Positions 27,242 through 34,868 of a DNA stretch of 64,000 nucleotides are shown in pieces. How positions within the stretch are numbered: position 1 is the stretch's first letter; the number at the start of each line of letters is the position of its first letter. Under the pieces are notes generated by a model. That model was given only the letters and a program-made list of their open reading frames with translations. It did not search any database and had not been told where the DNA came from. The position numbers and the translations under genes were made by a program. This DNA is from Microbispora corallina (GTDB lineage: Bacteria; Actinomycetota; Actinomycetes; Streptosporangiales; Streptosporangiaceae), in the NCBI RefSeq assembly GCF_016863035.1, contig NZ_BOOC01000031.1, forward strand, positions 62,001 through 126,000, given 5' to 3'.

Positions 27242-29494
27242 GTGCTGTTCTCCAGACGACGCGAACGCAGGGAGATCCACAACTGGGCGCGGGGCCTGCT
27301 GACCTCCCTGCGCGATGATCAGCAGGCAGGACAGTACCTGCTCGAGCGCGCGACTGCGGCGACGCACCGCGCTCGGCAGATCATGCGCGATCACAAGATC
27401 GAGGCTCGGCTCGCCCAGCTTTCTGTGCAGCGCCTGGACTATGACGGGCACAGAGTTCCCGCCGCTCCCCTGCAGGCTGCCGGACTCCACTCTGCGGCCG
27501 ACATCTACCACCACCAGCACCGTTTGACTCAGTTCGAGGGCATCGGGCCGAAAAACGCGGCCAAACTCCGTCAAGGTCTCGCCAACGCTCTTCGTCCTGT
27601 GGCGGAGGACCTGCGGCCTTCGCTGGACGAGCGTGCTTGGCAGGCGCACGAGGTGGACGTGGCCAGAGCCCTGTACGCCCTGCACGCGGCGAGAAATCTC
27701 GCCCAGGCTCCGGCGTGGCAGGTTCTCGAGCCCCTGATGGACGACCTGCGCGGGCTGGTTAACGCGACACGACGACGGTCGTGGTTCACCGCCGCCGATG
27801 ATCGCCGGCGGCGGCTGCTCATCGAACATCAGACGCTGTGGGAGCGAGCGCATGCTCCGTCCACCGGCATGCTCTTGGCTGAGGTGAGACGACGACGCGA
27901 TCTGGTGGAGGCACTCCTACAGACACCCCTGGCCAGCGATGAGGTCAAGACTGCATGGAAGCAGCACAACGCAAGGCTGATGGCCCTGCTCGAACAGCTC
28001 ACCGTGCACGAGGGCGACCGCAGTGAGCAGGAGGTCATCCTGGAGCGTGCGAGCCCCCGTTCGATCCCGGCCGACCTCGCCAGTCAGATAACCGCCCTCC
28101 ACCTCGACCGCTCGCTGCTACGCAAGGAGCTTCGCCTCTACCAGGAACTGGGTGCGTCCTTCGCGCTCGTGGTGGGGCGGGCCATCCTGGGGGACGAGAT
28201 GGGGTTAGGTAAGAGCGTGCAGGCGCTGGCGGCGATCGGGCATGTCATCGCGCGTGAGCGACAGCATCACCACCTCATCATCTGCCCGGCCTCGGTGATC
28301 GACACCTGGGTGCGGGAAATCGCCGAAACAGTGCCGGACGTGCCGGCCTTCACCTACCGCGGCCCGGACGCTGACACCAACCTGCGCCGCTGGATGGCTG
28401 GACGCGGCATCATGGTCGTCTCCTACAACAAGGCCGCGGCACTGGTCGACCTCCGGCTCCCGCACCTGGGTTTCGCCGTCGTCGACGAGGCCCGTCTGGT
28501 CAAGAACCCCGCCAGCCAGCGCACGCAGGTGACCGCCGCATTGATTGCCCCGGCACAACGGTGCCTGCTCATGGACGGCACTCCACTGGAGAACGACGCC
28601 AGCGAATTTCTTAACGTGATCGAACTGGCGAATTCGGACAAAGGTCGCACGCTGCGCAGGATCTTCGAGCGGGGAGAGCGTGCCCACCGTGAGCCCGACC
28701 GCTTCCGCCGCGCCGTCGCCGACGTCTACCTGCGGCGCAACAAGGAAGAGGTGATGCAGGAGCTGCCACCGCTCACATTGCACGACGAGCTCATCCCCCT
28801 GACAAGCACCGAACAGCGCGAGTATGAGCAGGTCGCTCTCACTCAGCACGTCATGACCGTCCGGAACAAGCTGACCACGCTTGGCGGCAATACATCCAGC
28901 AAAATGCAGCGGCTGCGCGAAATCGCCGCAGAATGCCGCGCGAATGACCAGAAGCTACTGGTGTTCAGCTTCTTCCGTGAGGCACTCGTTTTGGCCGAGG
29001 CGGTCTTGGGATCCAATTGCTCGGTTCTGCATGGAGACGTACGTTCTCCCGAAAGAGCTCGGCAGGTCGAGGCCTTCGAACGTGCGCCTGGCTTTGCCGC
29101 TCTCGTCGCGCAGATCACTGTCGGCGGCCAGGGCCTGAACCTCCACAGCGCCTCCGTGATCGTCATCCTGGAACCGCAGGACAAGCCCAGCACTGAATGG
29201 CAGGCCGCCGGGCGCGCTCACCGGATCGGCCAGACGCGCCCCGTCACGGTCCATCGGCTCATCGCCCTGAAATCGCTGGAGGAAAAGCTGGTGCAGCGTG
29301 GGCACGTCAAAGCGGAGATCTTCAACCGGGTGGCGCGCCCGAGCGACCTGGCCGAAGACATCGAGGCGCGGTTCGTCGCGCCGGACCTCGACCTCGACGC
29401 GCTCCTCGAAGAGGAACGACAGCAAATCCGCCTCCGGAAGCTGTCCCCCGCTGCGACGGGCAATCCACATGGAGATCCCGACCGGCCCGCCTGA
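27242..29494 (+). CDS. SNF2-family helicase/ATPase with N-terminal helix-hairpin-helix
   Basis: A 750-residue DNA translocase, probably cytoplasmic. Residues ~95-115 contain a helix-hairpin-helix (LTQFEGIGPKNAAKLRQGL). The helicase motor follows: motif I GDEMGLGKS (317-325), Ia ICPASVIDTW, II VVDEAR (413-418), III LMDGTPLEN, V ITVGGQGLNLHSA, VI QAAGRAHRIGQTRPV. Motif II ends in Arg instead of the usual His, and motif III has Asp where Thr is common. No nuclease or methylase domain is fused. The start GTG 27242 has GAGGGGAC upstream. It stands alone; the nearest partner-like remnants are an HNH fragment 2 kb upstream and a CRISPR array 1 kb downstream. Confidence 0.9.
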   Translation: MLFSRRRERREIHNWARGLLTSLRDDQQAGQYLLERATAATHRARQIMRDHKIEARLAQLSVQRLDYDGHRVPAAPLQAAGLHSAADIYHHQHRLTQFEGIGPKNAAKLRQGLANALRPVAEDLRPSLDERAWQAHEVDVARALYALHAARNLAQAPAWQVLEPLMDDLRGLVNATRRRSWFTAADDRRRRLLIEHQTLWERAHAPSTGMLLAEVRRRRDLVEALLQTPLASDEVKTAWKQHNARLMALLEQLTVHEGDRSEQEVILERASPRSIPADLASQITALHLDRSLLRKELRLYQELGASFALVVGRAILGDEMGLGKSVQALAAIGHVIARERQHHHLIICPASVIDTWVREIAETVPDVPAFTYRGPDADTNLRRWMAGRGIMVVSYNKAAALVDLRLPHLGFAVVDEARLVKNPASQRTQVTAALIAPAQRCLLMDGTPLENDASEFLNVIELANSDKGRTLRRIFERGERAHREPDRFRRAVADVYLRRNKEEVMQELPPLTLHDELIPLTSTEQREYEQVALTQHVMTVRNKLTTLGGNTSSKMQRLREIAAECRANDQKLLVFSFFREALVLAEAVLGSNCSVLHGDVRSPERARQVEAFERAPGFAALVAQITVGGQGLNLHSASVIVILEPQDKPSTEWQAAGRAHRIGQTRPVTVHRLIALKSLEEKLVQRGHVKAEIFNRVARPSDLAEDIEARFVAPDLDLDALLEEERQQIRLRKLSPAATGNPHGDPDRPA

Positions 29495-30212
29495 TCACCG
29501 AGTGGACACCAAGACGACACCTGCAGATCGCCGGCGGCGGCAGGCCAATGTTTGAGACGAAGGCGTGAGGAGCGGTCATCCTTCCGACGACCAGGTTTCC
29601 ACGCTATTACCCGAGGTAGAGCGTCAAAACTGGTCACCTACGAAGTCCAACGCTCGAGGCGATGCCGCTGACGCAGGTACACGAGACCGTCGACCAGGCC
29701 GCCGGCGTAGGCGTCGCGCCAACAACGGTTCACAGTCACCACCACCGGGCCACTTCCCTAACCCACGCCCTTAGACGCCAAGCAATCGACTGGCGCACCG
29801 AGTGGGACCGGAGAAAGCTTCACCAGCGGAAACGACAGGCTTTGGCAGTGGCGGCGCCAAGTTTTGTCAGCAGTCAGCAACCTCGCGCCATGTTCTGTCA
29901 CCAGCCCCACGAGCTCTTACCAACAGGAAAGATCGGGAGTCCCAATTAAGATGGTCAGCTTGAATGCGATCCAAGCAGGTCAACGCACCTTCGGAGGAAG
30001 AGGCAGAGCCTCCCAGTGACAAAACTTGGCGCTAGTAGTGTCAATAACTTTACGCTCAACACTCGTCGCCGCCGGTCTCGCCGACCGGGGCGAGATCAAC
30101 GGCGTTCAGCGCGCCGTCCTGCACGGTTACGACGAGTCGGCATGAGCGACCCCGGCACAGATCACCGCCCGCCCTCACCGTAGCCCGCTGACCTGTACGT
30201 TCAGGAGAAACT
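29495..30212. other. Gene-poor stretch of ~700 bases between SNF2 gene and CRISPR region
   Basis: AT-richer than its surroundings. It contains the inverted/direct repeat set described separately and, at about 30050-30145 on the plus strand, a short protein-like frame (STLVAAGLADRGEINGVQRA, then VLHGYDESA and stop) that looks like the 3' end of a lost gene. Confidence 0.5.
29854..30032. repeat. 179-bp element bounded by 16-base inverted repeats, with an internal direct copy
   Basis: GCGCCAAGTTTTGTCA at 29854-29869 is repeated inverted at 30017-30032, perfectly. A third copy in direct orientation, GCGCCATGTTCTGTCACCAG (29885-29904), matches the first 20 bases at 17 positions with 31-base spacing. 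No open frame lies inside. It could be a miniature transposon end set or binding sites for a lost transposase; no target duplication is seen. Confidence 0.55.
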
Positions 30213-30503
30213 ATGATCGCGGGGACACACCACTACAAGGGCCGCTTCAAGCAGGAGTGCATGACGTTCAGCATCGCGGCCGCCATCATCGGGCCGAACA
30301 CGATGTTGCGCTCATCCTCGCGTCCTGGGACATGCCCAACCCCAGCAGGTCACAGCCGACATCGTCAGCTAGTTAATGCTGGAGGGCTGGCGGCCGACCG
30401 CCACCCCGCCTCGCTCTTCCCATCCCGACCAGACATCCGGTCGCCTCTCCCGAGATCTCCCGCCGCGGCGCCGACTTCATGTCGGGAGACTTGCGCCGGT
30501 TCA
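30213..30503. other. Stretch upstream of the CRISPR array
   Basis: No gene. A normal type I-E leader is AT-rich and directly precedes the first repeat; this stretch is GC-rich near the array, so the leader seems eroded or replaced. Confidence 0.4.
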
Positions 30504-30775
30504 GGATCATCCCCGCGTGCGCGGGGCTTCAGGGCCGGGCCGTCCAATGTGCTGGCCTGCATGGGATCATCCCCGCGTGCGCGGGGCCGACTTCCCGGAG
30601 GACTTCGACCCGACCGAGGGCCTGTGGATCATCCCCGCGTGCGCGGGGCCGACGAGGTGGAGTTCCGCAGGGTGCCGGTCGTGTAGGGATCATCCCCGCG
30701 TGCGCGGGGCCGACGCCCGGCACGCCGTGGTGATGCGCGGCCGCGAGGGATCATCCCCGCGTGCGCGGCGCGGCT
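30504..30775 (+). CRISPR. Orphan type I-E-like CRISPR array, five repeats and four spacers
   Basis: Repeats of 28 bases begin GGATCATCCCCGCG and continue TGCGCGGGGCCGAC, at 30504, 30564, 30626, 30687 and 30748. The first repeat differs in its last five bases and the fifth is degenerate after about 21 bases. Spacers are 32, 34, 33 and 33 bases, giving the ~61-base period of type I-E. The internal inverted repeat (CCCCGCG / CGCGGGG) gives the expected hairpin. No cas1, cas2, cas3 or Cascade gene is present in this window. A degenerate last repeat suggests plus-strand orientation with leader to the left, but both ends are eroded. Confidence 0.93.
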
Positions 30776-30997
30776 CGACGCGGGCGAGCGCTACCGGTCC
30801 CCGTCGGCGCAACGGCCCGACGAACTCCCGGTCGTGTACATCGACGGAGCCGTGCCACCCGTTCTGGAGTCGCTCGCGCGGGCCGTGATCGGCACCGCGG
30901 AGTCCCGGCGGGCGCACACCTGCGCCGAGGCCTACGCGCGTTCGCGGCGCCGGGGCGGGACGGCGGGCGGACCGCCCCGGCGGTCGCCGGCGGACAC
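30776..30997. other. Stretch right of the CRISPR array with a protein-like fragment
   Basis: The last repeat merges into a plus frame reading DELPVVYIDGAVPPVLESLA, RAVIGTAESRRAHTCAEAYA. It looks like coding DNA but has no start and no recognised family; probably a gene fragment whose 5' end was replaced by the array. Confidence 0.35.
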
Positions 30998-31561
30998 TCA
31001 GTCCTTGTTCGACTGCCGCCAGTCGCGCACCGCGTCACGGACCTTGTCGAACACCGCCACAGGCGGGCCGACCAGCATGTTCGCGGTGGCGGACTCGCCG
31101 GCGCCCGGGTGCGGGCGGGTGGGCGAGACCGCCTCGGCGGCCCGGACGGCCCCGGCCATCCGGCGCAGCCGATCAGGTGACGTCTCCTGTCGCAGCCGCG
31201 GAAACTCCTCCAGTTCCTCGTGCGTGGCGTGGTCGAGGACCGCCTTCTCCAGCGCGGCGAGCCGCACGTCGAACTCGGGGTGCTCGACGCCGAGGTCGTA
31301 CAGGTCGGAAAGCGCGTGCTTCGCCTCGTTCTCCTCGTTCAGCCGGGCCTCCACGATCTCGTCTCCCGCCTTCGACCGCGCCGCCGGGTGCACGACCTGC
31401 TCCTCGGCGCTCTCGTGCACGGCCAGCAGCCGCACCAGGTCGTGGAACAGCTCGCGCCTGCGGTCACCCCGCGCGCCGGCGACCTCCGCGAACATGGCCT
31501 TGATCTCGTTGTGCTGCGCCAGCAGCAGGTCGACGACGTCCTGCTCTCCGGTAGTGGTCAC
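30998..31561 (-). CDS. Hemerythrin HHE-domain protein
   Basis: A 187-residue cytoplasmic protein, by family a di-iron O2/NO or redox sensor. The HHE four-helix bundle covers residues ~8-150: LLLAQHNEIKAMF, LLAVHESAEEQVVHPAARS, LDHATHEELEEFPRL, which supply the iron-binding His and Glu set. The C-terminus holds SPTRPHPGAGESATANMLVG and a helix DKVRDAVRDWRQ. I chose GTG 31561 (MTTTGEQDVV) since GAAGGG lies 8 bases upstream; GTG 31570 is the alternative. A diverged copy of its C-terminal end occurs at 37.1 kb. Confidence 0.88.
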   Translation of the reverse strand: MTTTGEQDVVDLLLAQHNEIKAMFAEVAGARGDRRRELFHDLVRLLAVHESAEEQVVHPAARSKAGDEIVEARLNEENEAKHALSDLYDLGVEHPEFDVRLAALEKAVLDHATHEELEEFPRLRQETSPDRLRRMAGAVRAAEAVSPTRPHPGAGESATANMLVGPPVAVFDKVRDAVRDWRQSNKD

Positions 31562-31853
31562 TGCCGTCACCCTTCGACTCGGGGACTGCCACCCCCGCTG
31601 CCCGGCCCCCGTTCCGCTACACCCGCGAGCGGATCCCGCTCCGTACGAGACCGGCCGTCTCGGCGCCCGGCAGAACCAGGACACGGGCAGCAGGGCGTCG
31701 AGATCCTGCCGTCGGCGACCCGGAATCCGCTTCCGCGGGCGTAGATCATGTGGCGGGGAATCTGTAACATCTCATCGCACCGTGGATCTCTGGCGTGGTC
31801 GCCGGCTCGCGCTCCGGCGGCCGGCGTGAGCGCCGGAAGGACCGGAGGATGCC

Positions 31854-34739
31854 ATGATCGATGGCGGCTCGGCGAGTTTGGGTGGCGTCCGGCCGGTAGG
31901 GCCTGAGCTGGTCGGGCGGGACGACGAGACGGCCACGATCGAGGCCGCCGTCGCCGGCGGGGCGGACGGCGCCTGCCGCCTGCTGCTGATCGACGGCGAG
32001 CCGGGGGTGGGCAAGACCCGGTTGCTCGCGTACCTGGTCGAGCGGGCGCACGCGGCGGGGCGCACGGTGCTCGCCGGCGGCGCCGCCGAGTTCGAGCGCC
32101 TCGTCCCGTTCGGCATGTACGTGGACGCCTTCACCCGCCTGTCGGACGAGTACGGCACCCCGGGCGCCGGGCCGGCCGCCGGCACCGGGCCCGGCGACCT
32201 GGCGGAGGCGGCGCTGCGCACCCTGCTGTCGGCGGGCGCCACCGATCAGGGACAGTTGGACCGTTATCACACCTATCGGGGGATCCGAGCGCTCCTGGCC
32301 CACCTGGCCGCCGACCGCGGCGCCGTGCTGGCGCTCGACGACCTGCACTGGGCGGACGCCCCGTCGCTCGAACTGACCGAGTTCCTGATCCGCCGCCCGC
32401 CGGCCACCGGGTTGCTGCTGGCGCTCGCGTGCCGGTCGAGCATGATCCCGCCGGTGGTCGCCGACGCCGTGGCGCGGCGTGACCCGCACGTCGTCCGGCT
32501 GAGCCTGGCACCGCTGGACGAGGACGCGGCGGCGTCGCTGATGCCGCCGGACGTGGACCCGCGCCGGCGGCGGTCTATGTACCGGGTCAGCGGCGGCAAC
32601 CCGCTGTTCCTGCGGGCGTTGCTGGACGCCGACGACACCACGCTGGCCGAGCTGGCCGACGGCCGTCCGGGGGCGACGCTCGCCCTCGAGCAGACGCTGC
32701 TGGCGGTGCTGGGCCGCGAGCTGGACCGGCTCAGCCCGGACGGGCGCCGGGCGGCGCAGGCGGGGGCGGTCGCGGGCGAGCTGGCCTCGCCTGTCGTCAT
32801 CTCCCACGTGGCCGAGCTCGACGCTCCGGCCGCGGCCGCCGCCTTGGACGAGCTGTGCGGGCAGGGGCTCGGGACGCTGACGGGCCCGCGGTTCGCGTTC
32901 CGGCACCCGCTGGTGCGCGCCGCCGCGTACGACACGTGCGGCGCGGGCTGGCGCGTCGCGGCCCACGCCAGGGTCGCCGACTACCTGCGCCGCACCGACG
33001 GGTCGCTGGCGTTGCTCGCCCACCACACCGAGCGGTGCGCCGAGCACGGGGACGAGCAGGCGGCCCGGACGCTGGGCGACGCGGGCATCGCGTACCTGAA
33101 CTCGGCGCCGGCGACCGCGGTGCGGCTGCTCCGCGAGGCCCTGCGGGTGCTGCCCGAACGCGACGACCTGGTGCCGTACCGCGGCCAGTTGCTCACCGGC
33201 CTGGCGCGGGGCACCGGCGTCATGGGCTCCCTGGCCGAGAGCCGCCAGATCCTCCACCAGGTCATCCACCTGCCGCACGAGGTGGCCGCCGCGGCGGTGG
33301 CCTTCTCCTCGGTCATCTCGCGGATGCTCGGCCGGCTGGACGAGGCTCGGGCCCTGCTCAGCACGCGGACGCGCGAGGCCGGGTACGACCAGCGGGTGCG
33401 GGCCCAGCTCCTGGTGGAGCTGGCCGCCGTGGCGGTGTTGCGGGCGGACACCGGCGAGGCGCGCCGGCACGCGCTCGACGCCATCGCGCTGCTGTCGAAG
33501 ACGACCGATCCGGCGCTCGGCGCCTCGGCGTACGCGTTGCTGGCCCTGGCGTGCCTGCAGGAAGGCGACGTGACCACGGCGCGGGCGCACAGCAGGCGGG
33601 GCGGATGGCTGATGGACAGCGCGTCGGACACCGCCATCGTGCCGCACGTGGAGATCGCCGCGCCGCTGGCCTGGAGCGAGATCCTCCTCCAACGTCCGGC
33701 CGACGCCGCGCGCCACCTGGCCAGGGGCATCGACCCGGCGACCATGTCCGGCCGCAGTTACGCGATGCCGTACCTGCTGATCACCCAGGCCCACCACCAG
33801 GCCCGGGCCGGCCGCCTGACGGAGGCCATCGGCATCGCGGAGCACGCCGCCGCCGCGTCCGAGTACCTCCGCAGCAGCGAGACACTGGCGATGGGCCGGT
33901 GCGTCATGCTGCTGCCGGTGCTGTGGCGGCACGGTGTCCGTCCCGCCACGGCGCTCGCGGACCGGCTCGCCGACGCCGCCCCAGGTTCGGCCTGGTGGCG
34001 GGCGATGGCCCATGTCTCCGTGGCCAGGGTCCGGCTCGCCGCCGGCCAGGCCGGGGCCGGCCACGGGCCGCCGCTGCCACCGGTCCTCTCCCGGGACACC
34101 GAGGTGGAACGGCTGGCGGTGCGGTCGCTCCGCGCCGGGGCCGACGGTGACGCCCGGACCGCGCTCTCCCTGGCGGACGCGGCGGTCGCCGCGGCCGCCG
34201 CCACCGGCCTCTCCTACCACCTCGGCACCGCCTACGACGCCTGGGCGCGCGCGTCGTCCGGCTGTGACGACCTGGACGGGGCCGCGGAGGCCGCCCGGGC
34301 CGCAGTCGAGCGGTTCGGCGAATGCGGCGCCGTCGTCGAGCGGGGCCTCGCACATCAGCTCCTCGCCTCCGTCCAGGACCGCATGGGGGACGAGGTGGCG
34401 TGCCGCGCCGAGGTCGGCCGGGCCAAGGCCGCCTACCGGGACTCGGGCGCGGACTGGCTCGCCGGCGGGCTCGCCCGGATGGAGCGGCGGCTCGCCGCAC
34501 GGGGGCCCCGGCAGGCGGCGCGGCGCACGGCGGGCCCGCCGGTGCTGACCGCGCGGGAGCGCCAGGTGGCCGATCTCATCGGCCAGGGTTTGACCAACCG
34601 GGAGGTCGCGGAGCGTCTCCAGGTCAGCCAGAAGACGGTGGAGACGCACGTCGCGAACATGTTCAGCAAGTTCGACGTGCGGTCGCGGGCGGCGCTGGCC
34701 AGCCGGCTGGCGAGGGGGCACATCCCGGTCGTCGGATGA
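31854..34739 (+). CDS. LuxR-family regulator of the LAL (MalT-like ATPase) type
   Basis: A 961-residue transcription activator. Walker A is GEPGVGKT at residues 48-55, Walker B is AVLALDDLHWAD near 160, followed by a STAND-type ATPase and a long TPR-like helical middle (residues ~330-880). The C-terminal ~65 residues are a LuxR HTH: LTARERQVADLIGQGLTNRE, VAERLQVSQKTVETHVANMF. LAL proteins commonly switch on secondary-metabolite or sugar genes in response to ATP and an unknown inducer. The start ATG 31854 is preceded by GGAGG. No biosynthetic cluster adjoins it; the convergent neighbour is a secreted SGNH hydrolase. Confidence 0.92.
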   Translation: MIDGGSASLGGVRPVGPELVGRDDETATIEAAVAGGADGACRLLLIDGEPGVGKTRLLAYLVERAHAAGRTVLAGGAAEFERLVPFGMYVDAFTRLSDEYGTPGAGPAAGTGPGDLAEAALRTLLSAGATDQGQLDRYHTYRGIRALLAHLAADRGAVLALDDLHWADAPSLELTEFLIRRPPATGLLLALACRSSMIPPVVADAVARRDPHVVRLSLAPLDEDAAASLMPPDVDPRRRRSMYRVSGGNPLFLRALLDADDTTLAELADGRPGATLALEQTLLAVLGRELDRLSPDGRRAAQAGAVAGELASPVVISHVAELDAPAAAAALDELCGQGLGTLTGPRFAFRHPLVRAAAYDTCGAGWRVAAHARVADYLRRTDGSLALLAHHTERCAEHGDEQAARTLGDAGIAYLNSAPATAVRLLREALRVLPERDDLVPYRGQLLTGLARGTGVMGSLAESRQILHQVIHLPHEVAAAAVAFSSVISRMLGRLDEARALLSTRTREAGYDQRVRAQLLVELAAVAVLRADTGEARRHALDAIALLSKTTDPALGASAYALLALACLQEGDVTTARAHSRRGGWLMDSASDTAIVPHVEIAAPLAWSEILLQRPADAARHLARGIDPATMSGRSYAMPYLLITQAHHQARAGRLTEAIGIAEHAAAASEYLRSSETLAMGRCVMLLPVLWRHGVRPATALADRLADAAPGSAWWRAMAHVSVARVRLAAGQAGAGHGPPLPPVLSRDTEVERLAVRSLRAGADGDARTALSLADAAVAAAAATGLSYHLGTAYDAWARASSGCDDLDGAAEAARAAVERFGECGAVVERGLAHQLLASVQDRMGDEVACRAEVGRAKAAYRDSGADWLAGGLARMERRLAARGPRQAARRTAGPPVLTARERQVADLIGQGLTNREVAERLQVSQKTVETHVANMFSKFDVRSRAALASRLARGHIPVVG

Positions 34740-34807
34740 CGGCCGCGCGTCCGCCTGGACGCGAGCGACCGACCGGGCCGATCGTCCGACGGCCATGAAC
34801 GGTGACG

Positions 34808-34845
34808 GGAGCCGCCGGGCGGGGTGCGGCCCGCCCGGCGGCTCC
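34808..34845. terminator. Strong bidirectional terminator hairpin
   Basis: A 16-base perfect stem (arms at 34808-34823 and 34830-34845, GCCGCCGGGCGGG core) with a 6-base loop, between the convergent LuxR and SGNH genes. There is no U-tract, as is common in actinobacteria. Confidence 0.8.
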
Positions 34846-34868
34846 GGTCATGGAACGCCGGTCACTCC

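Noticed and set aside
30213-30888. Proteins spanning the CRISPR array with repeated IIPACAG / SSPRARG segments
   Set aside because: They are translations of the CRISPR repeats themselves.
31746-34796. A 1,016-residue open frame opposite the LAL regulator
   Set aside because: Composition typical of an antisense shadow; the plus strand has Walker and LuxR HTH motifs.
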